Under the pieces are notes generated by a model, which saw nothing but the letters and a program-made list of their open reading frames with translations, did no database searches and had not been told where the DNA came from. A stretch of DNA of 64,000 bases from NCBI RefSeq assembly GCF_900451195.1, contig NZ_UGHR01000001.1, positions 1,860,001-1,924,000 of the forward strand. The letters run 5' to 3'. This document shows positions 37,881 to 45,539 of this stretch, piece after piece. A program made the position numbers and the translations under genes. How positions within the stretch are numbered: position 1 is the first letter of the stretch; each line of letters begins with the position of its first letter. Origin of the DNA: Iodobacter fluviatilis. GTDB lineage: Bacteria > Pseudomonadota > Gammaproteobacteria > Burkholderiales > Chitinibacteraceae.

Positions 37881-38534
37881 GCTTGCCGGCCAGAGTTCGG
37901 CAACCCATCTACGTTTAATCGCCGTATCGCTCAATCGCTCTGGGAATCGTTTACCGTCATACTGAGCGATCCTGCTTTTTTCAATCAAATGATCAAGTTC
38001 AGCGGCAATCAGCCGGGCACGGGCGGCTTGGTCACGTTTAAGGATTCCAATTGGTTGATGTCTGTCGTTCTGCCGCATCAACCGCACTTCGCCAATCAGC
38101 CTGAAGATGTGCAAGTGTTTTGGGGTTATGCGCTATCCCCTGATCGGGTCGGTAATTTTGTTGCCAAACCGATGGCAGATTGCAATGGCAAAGAAATCCT
38201 GCGTGAATTATGCGGCCACTTGCGCTTTGATCTAGATACGGTGCAAACCGCTAACTGCATTCCCTGCCGCATGCCCTATATCACCAGCATGTTTATGCCG
38301 CGCCAGCTGTGTGATCGGCCACTGCCTGTGCCAGCAGCATCCAAAAACTTGGCCTTTATCAGCCAGTTTGTGGAAATTCCTGAGGATGTGGTTTTTACCG
38401 TGGAATATTCCGTGCGGGTGGCGCAATTGGCGGTGTATCAATTGCTAAAAATAAATCTCGAGGTGCTGCCGATTACAGCGCATGATAAATCAGTAAAAGT
38501 TCAGTTTGAAGCGTTGCTGAAGGCGCTGAAGTAA
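37881..38534 (+). pseudogene. Oleate hydratase (OhyA), C-terminal remnant
   Basis: About 217 codons stay open and match the last third of oleate hydratase (the 'myosin-cross-reactive antigen' flavoprotein). Matching segments are PEFGNPSTFN, TGGLVTFKDSNWLMSVVLPHQPHF, VQVFWGYALSPDRVGNFV, CIPCRMPYITSMFMPR and SKNLAFISQFVEIPEDVVFTVEYSVR. The FAD-binding N-terminal two thirds is missing: the frame opens only at 37857, after a TAA, so no functional start exists. The ATG at 37989 is internal. The intact enzyme hydrates unsaturated fatty acids. This copy should be inactive. Confidence 0.85.
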
Positions 38535-38661
38535 GCTTAGCCAGGCTAGCATGAGCCAATGGCTAGTCTGCCTAAACCGCGGCCAGCGCAGCCTGCAGGC
38601 GAGCATTTGTCTATCCCAATAGACGGGCTTGCAAATTTAAGCCAGATAGATCGCAGGCAGG

Positions 38662-38839
38662 TTAATTTCCATAAAGCGAGCAGGATTGCCAAGCTCAGTA
38701 AAATCAAACGGGTAGTAGAGGCTATGTGCGCATCCTTAGTCGCCAGCATAAAGTGCCTTAGCGCTTGCAAATCGGGATGTGCTTAACTGAATGGTGGCGA
38801 TTAAATACTTGGCTAAGTCTTGGCCGCGATGCGCGTCCA
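38662..38839 (-). pseudogene. Degenerate fragment of a GNAT gene
   Basis: About 178 bases align to the 3' part of the intact GNAT gene (35520-35695), including encoded KYLIATI, HPDLQ-LRRFMLATKDAH and the end MEI-type residues. It carries indels that break the frame. It stops abruptly at 38839, where it is joined to a guaA fragment. Confidence 0.8.
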
Positions 38840-38893
38840 AGAGCCACTACAATGTAGGCGGCCAGCCAGAAACCATGAAGTTGATTTTGCTGG
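38838..38893 (+). pseudogene. Degenerate internal fragment of guaA
   Basis: About 56 bases match guaA 37173-37228. The encoded KSHYNVGGQPETMKLILL compares with [18 protein letters not shown] in the intact gene. It is fused directly to the GNAT fragment with at most two bases shared at the junction, indicating illegitimate recombination. Confidence 0.8.
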
Positions 38894-38921
38894 GTTATCC
38901 CCCATGCATATCTACTAAACT

Positions 38922-38962
38922 ATATAACTATCGGGGGAAACAGGATGCCCCGATAGTTATAT
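38922..38962. repeat. 15-bp perfect inverted repeat
   Basis: ATATAACTATCGGGG (38922-38936) and its reverse complement (38948-38962) flank an 11-nt spacer. It lies just past the pseudogene scar and 12 bases from the 3' end of the 319-aa gene. No T-run follows on the minus strand, so it may be a weak terminator or the remnant of an element end. Confidence 0.7.
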
Positions 38963-38974
38963 ATCGGGCTCACA

Positions 38975-39934
38975 TTAGTTTTGATTGTAGTTATGAAGCA
39001 CAACTCCTTTAGGGTTGTATCTAGATGACATATAAATGTTATCTTTGCCATTGTGAGCTTTACAAATTGGAAAAATGTAAGCAGTGCCGCCAGTAGCTAC
39101 TGATGCGGCGACCTTTCCAACAATAACATGTCCACCAACAAAATCTGATGGATTGCAATTAAAGTTATTTATTCCGTTTGAATATTGATAGGATGAACAT
39201 TTATCTGTGTTAAATCCTCCATTGCATTTATCGGCCCAAAGGCGAATCCACGCGTCATATGGACTAGGCTTAGGATCGTGTGTGGAACCAATAATATTTG
39301 CAAAGGAATAATTCTCGGTCCATGTAATGGTGCCGTAGTAGCTTGAATTAACGATTTCTTGTATTTCAAATAAGTCCTCCAAGGAAGGTTGTACTACCTC
39401 CGTTTTTCTTGAAGCGAACATAGCCTTGTAATCTTGGTAATTACTTGGAGTTATAAAAGGGGCGGCTCCAGTTTGAATCACACCGTGTATCCCCACTTGC
39501 AGTAATTTTTTTGCAAGAGTGTCAATTATTTGTTGAACGATACTCTGATTAAATTGCTTCAATATGGGTGTGTTGTTGATGAAATTCATCCACATATTGT
39601 TAATACCACTCGCTATCCCATTACTGTTTAGAGTATGACTGTTTATTAAATTAGGATGCTGATCAAGGCAGGTGTGTAAAACCACCTGCTTGTCACTTAT
39701 GTCTTCTGGTCCACATATGGTGATGTAATGTAATTTTGAGTCATAGCTGTATGGTATGGTTATTTGAGCAAATACTTTGAAATGATAATAACTGCCAATT
39801 TCAAATGGAGTACTGGTAAAGATGTGATCGCCCGCAGCGAGCTCTAGTTCGACAGGAACGGCGTGTTGCTCTAGTCTTAAGTTACCTAGATTTAAAGGGG
39901 TGGATAGAGGGAGGTTAAACGTAATTTTTTTCAT
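38975..39934 (-). CDS. Unrecognised 319-aa protein with a C-terminal Cys/His motif
   Basis: No family recognised. No signal peptide or membrane helix. The N-terminal ~100 residues look beta-rich (KITFNLPLSTPLNLGNLRLEQH). The centre (~100-200) is helical. The C-terminal ~75 residues contain CNGGFNTDKCSSYQ, CNPSDFVGGHVIVGK and YIFPICKAHN. The GGHV...YIFPIC-x2-HN arrangement recalls short bacterial treble-clef/HNH-like zinc modules (GAHV...IVPLCxxHN), but nuclease activity is not supported by sequence alone. A weak GAG-type ribosome site precedes ATG 39934. It lies in an AT-rich minus-strand group with the RhiA-like and sigma-factor genes. Confidence 0.75.
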   Translation of the reverse strand: MKKITFNLPLSTPLNLGNLRLEQHAVPVELELAAGDHIFTSTPFEIGSYYHFKVFAQITIPYSYDSKLHYITICGPEDISDKQVVLHTCLDQHPNLINSHTLNSNGIASGINNMWMNFINNTPILKQFNQSIVQQIIDTLAKKLLQVGIHGVIQTGAAPFITPSNYQDYKAMFASRKTEVVQPSLEDLFEIQEIVNSSYYGTITWTENYSFANIIGSTHDPKPSPYDAWIRLWADKCNGGFNTDKCSSYQYSNGINNFNCNPSDFVGGHVIVGKVAASVATGGTAYIFPICKAHNGKDNIYMSSRYNPKGVVLHNYNQN

Positions 39935-40217
39935 GATTTTTACTCGTTTTTATGTTTAAGTTAGAAATTTAAAGCAAAGAAATTACATTGCTGATGTAAA
40001 GAAAAATAAAACGCTAGTGCACAAAGTGAGAATCTGCAAAAGGTATGTGTAAATGCCACGGAGAATTATTGATTGTATTTTTAAATATGATCAATAAAAT
40101 GAATAAGAAATAGATTAAGAGGTATGCACCAATTCTGGGTGGATATCATTCATTTTTTTTGCAGCCTACGAGGCAGCAAGATAAATGACTTTCAGAAACA
40201 ATGCCGCCATATTTGTA

Positions 40218-40826
40218 TTATTTATAATTCACGCTCCAGCTATTGTTAATATCGAGCGTTGCCACTGCCGAATAAACATTGGCCGGATAATCAATTTCAA
40301 ATGAATCAGAGATTTCTTCTAAATCCAATACCTCACCTACTTCGTAGCTACCAAAGGTGATCCAGTATTTGGGATGAGGGGTAAATGCGAGGTGAATGTT
40401 TGGTTGTGCATCGACGGCCAGAGCGGGCTGACCAGAGATACCAATCCCAACGGAAGCCTTGCGCAGAGGCACTGTTGAACTTTGTTGGACGATGAGCGAG
40501 CCAGCCGGAGCCGCGGCAGTTTTGTCGGCAAAGGTATAGCCATGTTCATCGTAAGTCAGCGTTACGGCATTGCTTCTATTTGGATCGACCCCCCACGTTT
40601 GGGACGCTGCGAAAGTGGCGCCTGGTTTAAGTTCACCGTTTTCTGACCAAACAAGGCTGTAATCAATGTTCCAGCCAAAATTTAAACGGGTAGTCGGATG
40701 GGATGGTTTGGTTAGCCATGCCAAAGACATGACATTGGGTACGCCGATATCAGGATCGGTGGTGTAAACGCAAGCCGTGGCGGAGTTACTGGAGTTGTTT
40801 TGAAATGAAAGAGTATAAGCAGTCAT
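40218..40826 (-). CDS. RhiA-like protein
   Basis: 202 aa, no signal peptide. Pattern TLSFQNNSSNSATACVYTTDPD...SLAWLTKPSHPTTRLNFGWNIDYSLVWSENGELKPGATFAASQTW resembles the rhizosphere-expressed protein RhiA of Rhizobium and its relatives in other proteobacteria. These are abundant proteins of unknown biochemical function, often under population-density control. AAGGA lies seven bases before the ATG. A T9G7 run is ~175 bases upstream. It may be controlled by the nearby sigma factor (inference). Confidence 0.65.
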   Translation of the reverse strand: MTAYTLSFQNNSSNSATACVYTTDPDIGVPNVMSLAWLTKPSHPTTRLNFGWNIDYSLVWSENGELKPGATFAASQTWGVDPNRSNAVTLTYDEHGYTFADKTAAAPAGSLIVQQSSTVPLRKASVGIGISGQPALAVDAQPNIHLAFTPHPKYWITFGSYEVGEVLDLEEISDSFEIDYPANVYSAVATLDINNSWSVNYK

Positions 40827-41215
40827 GGTGTGTCCTTCAGGGTTTTTGATAAATTAAAATTGGAAAATAAATTACATGAGTCTGTTTCTGTGCTTCTCCT
40901 TGGTTGTAAAAATTGCTTTCTAATAATTAATTACTATTTAATATTTTTATTTTAAATTGTTCTTAGTCGCTATCTAGGGGTATTTCTAAGTTCATGCCTT
41001 CTTTTTTTTTGGGGGGGTCTGTTATTCTTAAATATTTTTTCATTGCATGCCGCAGCTTGTTGCGGGCATAAATTGACGAATTGATAGGTTGTTTTTTGTT
41101 CTTATTTTTAGTGTGGTGTAAAAAGTTCCTGAATAGCCGGTATTGCCTGACGAATAGGTTTTTGCTTTATTGGCGCTTATATATGCAAACTGTATTTATA
41201 TTTTTTTAATTAAGT
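40827..41215. other. AT-rich intergenic region with T9G7 tract
   Basis: No gene seen. It contains nine T followed by seven G at 41002-41017, about 175 bases upstream of the RhiA-like gene. It presumably includes that gene's promoter, but no clear -10/-35 pair stands out. Confidence 0.5.
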
Positions 41216-41419
41216 CTAAAATGATGTGGTTTTAGTTAGTAGAGCATATAATGTTTGTATGCGCACCCGTGATTTTTTCGCAAATTCACTGGTAAATATA
41301 ACGGCGTTACTATTTATTTCTTCTGTAAATTTTTTAACTATTTTATCGGGATGAATACTCTTAGAAATAAAAACCATTTTGAAGCCTGTTGATGAGCTGA
41401 CATCTTTTTCTTTTGCCAT
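41216..41419 (-). CDS. Possible small hypothetical protein (67 aa)
   Basis: Short Lys-rich ORF without recognised family. No good ribosome site lies before its ATG, and the region is AT-rich. The composition (SKSIHPDKIVKKFTEEI) is protein-like rather than repetitive, so it is kept with low confidence. Confidence 0.3.
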   Translation of the reverse strand: MAKEKDVSSSTGFKMVFISKSIHPDKIVKKFTEEINSNAVIFTSEFAKKSRVRIQTLYALLTKTTSF

Positions 41420-41854
41420 TTTTTTTGTTGTTTAAATTAATTGGTTATTAGTAAGACGTTGCAGACTCTGATTCTGTGAATAATTTTTTAGCTGTTGCCT
41501 TTGATGAAATGTATATTTTTAAAATATTTTTAATGAATTATGATGTTTTTTACCATTAATATATTATTATATTGTGCTAATCCGGAATAAATTCCAAGTG
41601 CAAATGGGATGGGGCATTTTTATGGTTGGTTGAAAAGCAAAAACCTCTTACGGGTAATTGTTTAAATTTCATCGGCGGTGAAATATAAAGTCCACCCTTT
41701 GGCTTTTAAATTTTTAAGCTTAATCAGTATTTTACTGAGTGCGGAATAATGTAGGCGTAATTCAAGTATTATTATTTCCTCTTAATCATAAAATATATTC
41801 AGTATTATTTTAAGGATTTAAATTAAGGGGGCTAGTATTACCTGCGCCATTTAT
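41420..41854. other. AT-rich gene-free stretch
   Basis: About 435 bases between the sigma-factor gene and the small ORF. I see no ORF with a ribosome site, no hairpin terminator and no repeat. Confidence 0.4.
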
Positions 41855-42559
41855 TTAAGCCAAAGTATCAAAAAAAGCGGGTGCATAAATATCGTATTCA
41901 TATTGTTCGGAGGCTAAGCAGTCAGGGCTTTCATTGTTACTTGCGTAATTGCCTTGTATATTAATATTCATGTAAGTCTGAAGTGCAGGTTGCAGAAGGT
42001 CACGCGCCTGCTGTGCACGTTTGCGTGCTAGTTCATCTTTGATGTTCAATTTTTGGGCTATTTCTTTGAAAGGCATTTCTTCTACAAAACGGTAATAGGC
42101 AACTGCATGTAAATTTGGCGGCAGAGTCAGAAGTACCTTTTGAATTTGTGTGAGTAATTCCTCGCCAAGCGCCTGGCACTCAGGTGAAGCTGGGCGGTTT
42201 TTCTGGTGGTCTGTTTCTTTATGATGCAGCTGAAGCCGCATATTTTCTGCATTTAGCCAACCCTGCTGATCAATAAATTTGCTTTTGGTAACTTGGCGCA
42301 GCCAGCCACCCAGATGGCGAATTTGCGATAGTTTGAATGAAATTTCTGTATAGATATGAAGAATGACAAGGCTGTATAAATCGTTGCTGTTTTCGGTATT
42401 GCCTGAGCAAATGCGATTACACAGATGTTGCTGATAATGGCGATAGCGAACGATAAACTCCTCAAAGGCACCTTCATTGTGGCAGGCAAGGGCTTGGATA
42501 AGTTCTTGCTCTGAAGCATCGCTCCAGATTCGTTTAAGCTTGTTAAGTTTCTTCCCCAT
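41855..42559 (-). CDS. ECF-like sigma-70 family RNA polymerase sigma factor
   Basis: 234 aa. Region 2 spans ~15-95 (ELIQALACHNEGAFEEFIVRYRHY...LGGWLRQVTKSKFID). Region 4 spans ~130-195, with VLLTLPPNLHAVAYYRFVEEMPFKEIAQKLNIKDELARKRAQQARDLL, a standard sigma-4 helix-turn-helix. About 40 residues follow region 4, Asn/Tyr/acid-rich (CLASEQYEYDIYAPAFFD). AGAGGCGCAAT precedes the ATG. No anti-sigma factor gene is adjacent. Its neighbours on the same strand (RhiA-like, 319-aa protein) are candidate targets. Confidence 0.85.
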   Translation of the reverse strand: MGKKLNKLKRIWSDASEQELIQALACHNEGAFEEFIVRYRHYQQHLCNRICSGNTENSNDLYSLVILHIYTEISFKLSQIRHLGGWLRQVTKSKFIDQQGWLNAENMRLQLHHKETDHQKNRPASPECQALGEELLTQIQKVLLTLPPNLHAVAYYRFVEEMPFKEIAQKLNIKDELARKRAQQARDLLQPALQTYMNINIQGNYASNNESPDCLASEQYEYDIYAPAFFDTLA

Positions 42560-42773
42560 ATTGCGCCTCTGTGGTTGTACCGATAATTTCTCTGTCTAAT
42601 ATTTTTTTCTTGAACAAGAATTAAGACAGCCTGTGGTAAGTAGACGATGTGAGATGGATAAGTGTGAAAACAAAAGAGTTTTGTCAGCCTATTGGAAAGA
42701 AGCTGAAGGGTAGGACTAAGGTGTTTATTTCTTGGGCGGGGGGCTTTTTGTAAGACGTAATGTGGAGAAGGTT

Positions 42774-42784
42774 GGGGGGGGGGG
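42774..42784. repeat. G11 homopolymer upstream of the sigma-factor gene
   Basis: Eleven consecutive G on the plus strand (C11 on the sigma gene's strand), 215 bases upstream of its start. It sits in the otherwise gene-free 42560-43019 gap. Such tracts change length by slipped-strand mispairing and can phase-vary a promoter, but at this distance an effect is only a possibility. Confidence 0.6.
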
Positions 42785-42907
42785 ATAGGGCTGCTGACAG
42801 GGCGTTTCTGGGGGGATTTGTTTTGTGGTTAGCGGGGAATAGTTTCTAAACGAAAGATGTTGCTGCAAACAGGGCAGGTCTTAGTACTTGCTTGCAAAAT
42901 AAGCCCT

Positions 42908-43000
42908 GTAGAGCGGGTTAGGTTTATCAACCCGCGCTGATCATTCGTTGTTAGGTCGGAATCAGATTGGCGGCTTACGCCTTTGGCTAACCCGCCCTAC
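42908..43000. repeat. Intergenic element with 14-bp imperfect terminal inverted repeats
   Basis: GTAGAGCGGGTTAG at 42908-42921 pairs with CTAACCCGCCCTAC at 42987-43000 (one mismatch). The interior has further short inverted repeats. GC-rich within an AT-rich gap. Looks like a dispersed intergenic repeat rather than a gene. Confidence 0.55.
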
Positions 43001-43019
43001 ATTGTAGATTTATTTGATT

Positions 43020-43559
43020 TTAGCCCTCATCCGCCATTTCCCTAATTTTACAAACCGTTTTCCAATTACGGTACGTCATTGCAACCCCTAGTAGTTTTTC
43101 AGCTTTTGCTGCGAGTTTTGATCTGCCTATTCCTTCAGGGGTGTGTAGATAGAATACGGAAGGGCTTAAATGAAATCGCTCGCTTTCTTTTTTTAGGGCA
43201 TTAAGCTCTGCTAATTGGGGATGGCTGGGCGGGGTGGCGAGAAAGCCAAGGTGCAGGCTGCTGGGGTCTGTTTCTGCTTCGGGGTATGGGCTTTCTAGGA
43301 TTACTTTTTCTATTGTTTCTCGGGCTACCATCATAATCTGCGGCTCAAAGCCGTGTTGTAGTTTGATATGGCTAATGAGTTTAGATTTAAATTCTGAAAG
43401 ATTTCTTTCTGATGTCTGAAATAGGGCGTTGCCGCTTTGGATGTAGGTCTTTACCTTTAGCGCGCCAAGGTTTTCTAAAATGGCAATTAGCGCCTTCATC
43501 GTTAATATGTTTTTCCCGCCGATATTTATGGCTCTAAAAAGCGCGATGTAAGTCTTCAT
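43020..43559 (-). CDS. DUF1697 domain protein
   Basis: 179 aa from ATG 43559, where AAGAGG gives a good ribosome site and the protein begins MKTYIALFRAINIGGKN, the family signature (ALLRGINVGGKN). LKVKTYIQSGNALF and the C-terminal RNWKTVCKIREMA also fit DUF1697. The 24 residues before this start are probably not translated. Function unknown. Flanked on both sides by inverted-repeat elements. Confidence 0.88.
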   Translation of the reverse strand: MKTYIALFRAINIGGKNILTMKALIAILENLGALKVKTYIQSGNALFQTSERNLSEFKSKLISHIKLQHGFEPQIMMVARETIEKVILESPYPEAETDPSSLHLGFLATPPSHPQLAELNALKKESERFHLSPSVFYLHTPEGIGRSKLAAKAEKLLGVAMTYRNWKTVCKIREMADEG

Positions 43560-43606
43560 TTGATTATGCCTCTTGTGCAAACGCATTATAAATATCGTAG
43601 TGCGGA

Positions 43607-43646
43607 TGAAACCCGCGTGTTTATTCGGCATTGCTCGCGGGTTTCA
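43607..43646. repeat. 11-bp perfect inverted repeat upstream of the DUF1697 gene
   Basis: TGAAACCCGCG and its reverse complement CGCGGGTTTCA are separated by 18 bases, 48 bases before the gene start. The remaining gap to the SDR gene (43647-43898) shows nothing else. Confidence 0.55.
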
Positions 43647-43898
43647 CCCGACCTACAAATTCAAAAATCGTGCACTTTACTCATGTAATCCATTTACACA
43701 GAGATTATTGAGCAAGAGGCGTAATCAGGAAAATACATAATTAGAACTCATAGCGCTATTGTGCAGCTTGTTAAGCGGCTATTTATTTTAATTGAACCAC
43801 CTAATAGAGCAAGATTCGGGTCGTTATCTAGGGCTTAAATCTCCACACTGTATTCATGCCTAGGCAATTGGGGCAGAAACTCAATGGGGGAGGTTTGC

Positions 43899-44657
43899 AT
43901 GTTATCTAATAAAGTGGCGATTATTACTGGGGCGAGTTCTGGGATTGGTTATGCCAGCGCAAAGTTATTCGCAAGCCAAGGGGCGAGTGTGGTGCTGGCG
44001 GCAAGGCGTCAGGCAAAGTTGGATGAGTTGGTCGATGAGATTACTCAAGCAGGTGGGCAGGCGATTGCGCTGGCGGGTGATGTGCGGGATGAGGTTTTTG
44101 CCAAGGCGCTGGTTGAGTTGGCCGTCGGCCATTTTGGTGGGCTGGATGTGGCGTTTAATAATGCCGGTATGATTGGGGAAATGGGGGCGACGCCTGATAT
44201 CTCGCTTTCGGCATGGCATGAGGTGATGAACACCAATCTGACAGGTGCGTTTCTAGGGGCCAAGCATCAAATTCCCGCCATGCTAAAGCGGGGTGGTGGA
44301 TCTTTGATTTTTACGTCTTCCTTTGTGGGTTGTACCCTGGGTTTTCCGGGACTGGCGGCTTATGCGGCGAGTAAGGCGGGGCTGGTTGGCTTGACGCAAG
44401 CGCTGGCGGCCGAGTTTGGCGCCCAAGGCGTACGCGTCAATGCGCTGTTGCCGGGTGGCACGGATACGCCGATGGGGCGTGCCTTTGCCAGCACGCCAGA
44501 AGCCTTGGCCTTTGTGCAGGGGCTTTATGCTATGAAGCGGCTGGCTTTACCGGCAGAAATTGCCCAATCGGCGCTGTATCTTGCTTCCGATGCATCTAGC
44601 TTTACGACCGGATCGGCGCTGCTGGTGGATGGTGGGATTTCGATTAATCGTACTTAA
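43899..44657 (+). CDS. Short-chain dehydrogenase/reductase
   Basis: 252 aa classical SDR. Cofactor motif TGASSGIG at 10-17, FNNAG at ~86-90, catalytic S140/S141, Y155 and K159 (YAASK). C-terminal SALLVDGGISINR. The arginine-rich AARRQ after beta-2 suggests NADP(H). Start 43899 chosen because GGGAGG precedes it; an ATG 15 bases earlier lies in front of that site. Substrate unknown. Confidence 0.93.
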   Translation: MLSNKVAIITGASSGIGYASAKLFASQGASVVLAARRQAKLDELVDEITQAGGQAIALAGDVRDEVFAKALVELAVGHFGGLDVAFNNAGMIGEMGATPDISLSAWHEVMNTNLTGAFLGAKHQIPAMLKRGGGSLIFTSSFVGCTLGFPGLAAYAASKAGLVGLTQALAAEFGAQGVRVNALLPGGTDTPMGRAFASTPEALAFVQGLYAMKRLALPAEIAQSALYLASDASSFTTGSALLVDGGISINRT

Positions 44658-44677
44658 GTTGTTTCGAAGTTTCGGGG

Positions 44678-44766
44678 GTAGGTCTTACATTCTGCATCAA
44701 ATGAAATTTACAGTGGTTTGCAAAGAGGGTTAAGTTGATTGCTCGTGTTAAATGTAAGGCCTGACC
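44678..44766. repeat. ~90-bp repeat, copy 1
   Basis: Shares GGTCTTACA, GGTTAAGTTGATTGCTC and GTTAAATGTAAG with the copy at 48253-48344 in the same orientation. The ends are imperfect inverted repeats (GGTCTTACAT / ATGTAAGGCCTGACC), giving a MITE-like outline. The two copies flank the membrane-protein and phospholipase genes. Confidence 0.7.
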
Positions 44767-44789
44767 ATATAGGTTCTGTTGCAGTTAAT

Positions 44790-45185
44790 TTAGTTGATTG
44801 TTTCTTCTATGGTGCTTTGGCCCTGTTTCTGTTGCAACTGGACAAGCGAAAATACATTGAGTAATGATGGGGTAAGTAATAGTAATAGCATTGGTATGTA
44901 ATTTTGTTCTGGTTCTTGGCCACGCCAGTGAAGCGTTAGTACTAAAGCAAGCCCCGCCGTATAGCAAAAGACGGCAATTGCATTTGTACGAAATGCAATT
45001 TTTAACTTATCAGGCCGGGACTTAAATACTGAAATTGCATAAACCAGTGGTGACAGCACAATGGCTAAAAAGATTGTAGAGATGATAATTAAACTTGTTG
45101 AATTGCGAAGTGTGCAAATTGCTAACCAAGATAGTATGAAGATTGCAATTACCAGAATATTGATTCGTACCATGAGCTTTTGCAT
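44790..45185 (-). CDS. Hypothetical membrane protein
   Basis: 131 aa from ATG 45185, preceded by AGGGAG. Four predicted membrane helices (approximately 6-25, 30-52, 68-88, 95-112) with a positively charged loop (FKSRPDKLK). No family recognised. The longer reading to 45287 has no ribosome site. Divergent from the phospholipase gene, between the two 90-bp repeats. Confidence 0.65.
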   Translation of the reverse strand: MQKLMVRINILVIAIFILSWLAICTLRNSTSLIIISTIFLAIVLSPLVYAISVFKSRPDKLKIAFRTNAIAVFCYTAGLALVLTLHWRGQEPEQNYIPMLLLLLTPSLLNVFSLVQLQQKQGQSTIEETIN

Positions 45186-45539
45186 GAAACTCCCTGCATT
45201 GAACGTTTTAGAGCTGTAAGAAATAAAATTATACATACAGTTGATAAAAGTTTGTGCAATTAAGACTGAGGAGTTTATTGAGTGCATTTGATTTCAGTCC
45301 TTTATTTACAACGTCTGGCTGGCAATGCCCCGATATCTGTTATTAATTCGTAAAAATGAGAAACAGACAGCGCTTGCCGCAATAAAACGATGTCAGGGTA
45401 TGACTGGATGAATTGGCAAAAACCGGGACAGACCATGGTTGATTTATTGGGAAATGCCTTTGTCATGCAAAATTGATCTAGATGTTATTTTACTTACACA
45501 CAACTAAGCGAGGATCAATGCCCTTTGAGGAGAAAAACA

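Noticed and set aside
37662..38114. 150-aa minus-strand ORF across the end of guaA
   Set aside because: It is antisense to the conserved guaA 3' end and the oleate hydratase remnant; no ribosome site or family.
38546..38770. 74-aa minus-strand ORF after the oleate hydratase remnant
   Set aside because: Its readable part is the decayed GNAT fragment; frame breaks show it is not a functional gene.
40155..40190. Sequence GCCTACGAGGCAGCAAGATAAA resembling a type I-F CRISPR repeat
   Set aside because: Only a single partial match, the palindrome is broken, no second repeat or spacer-like spacing, and no cas gene in the window.
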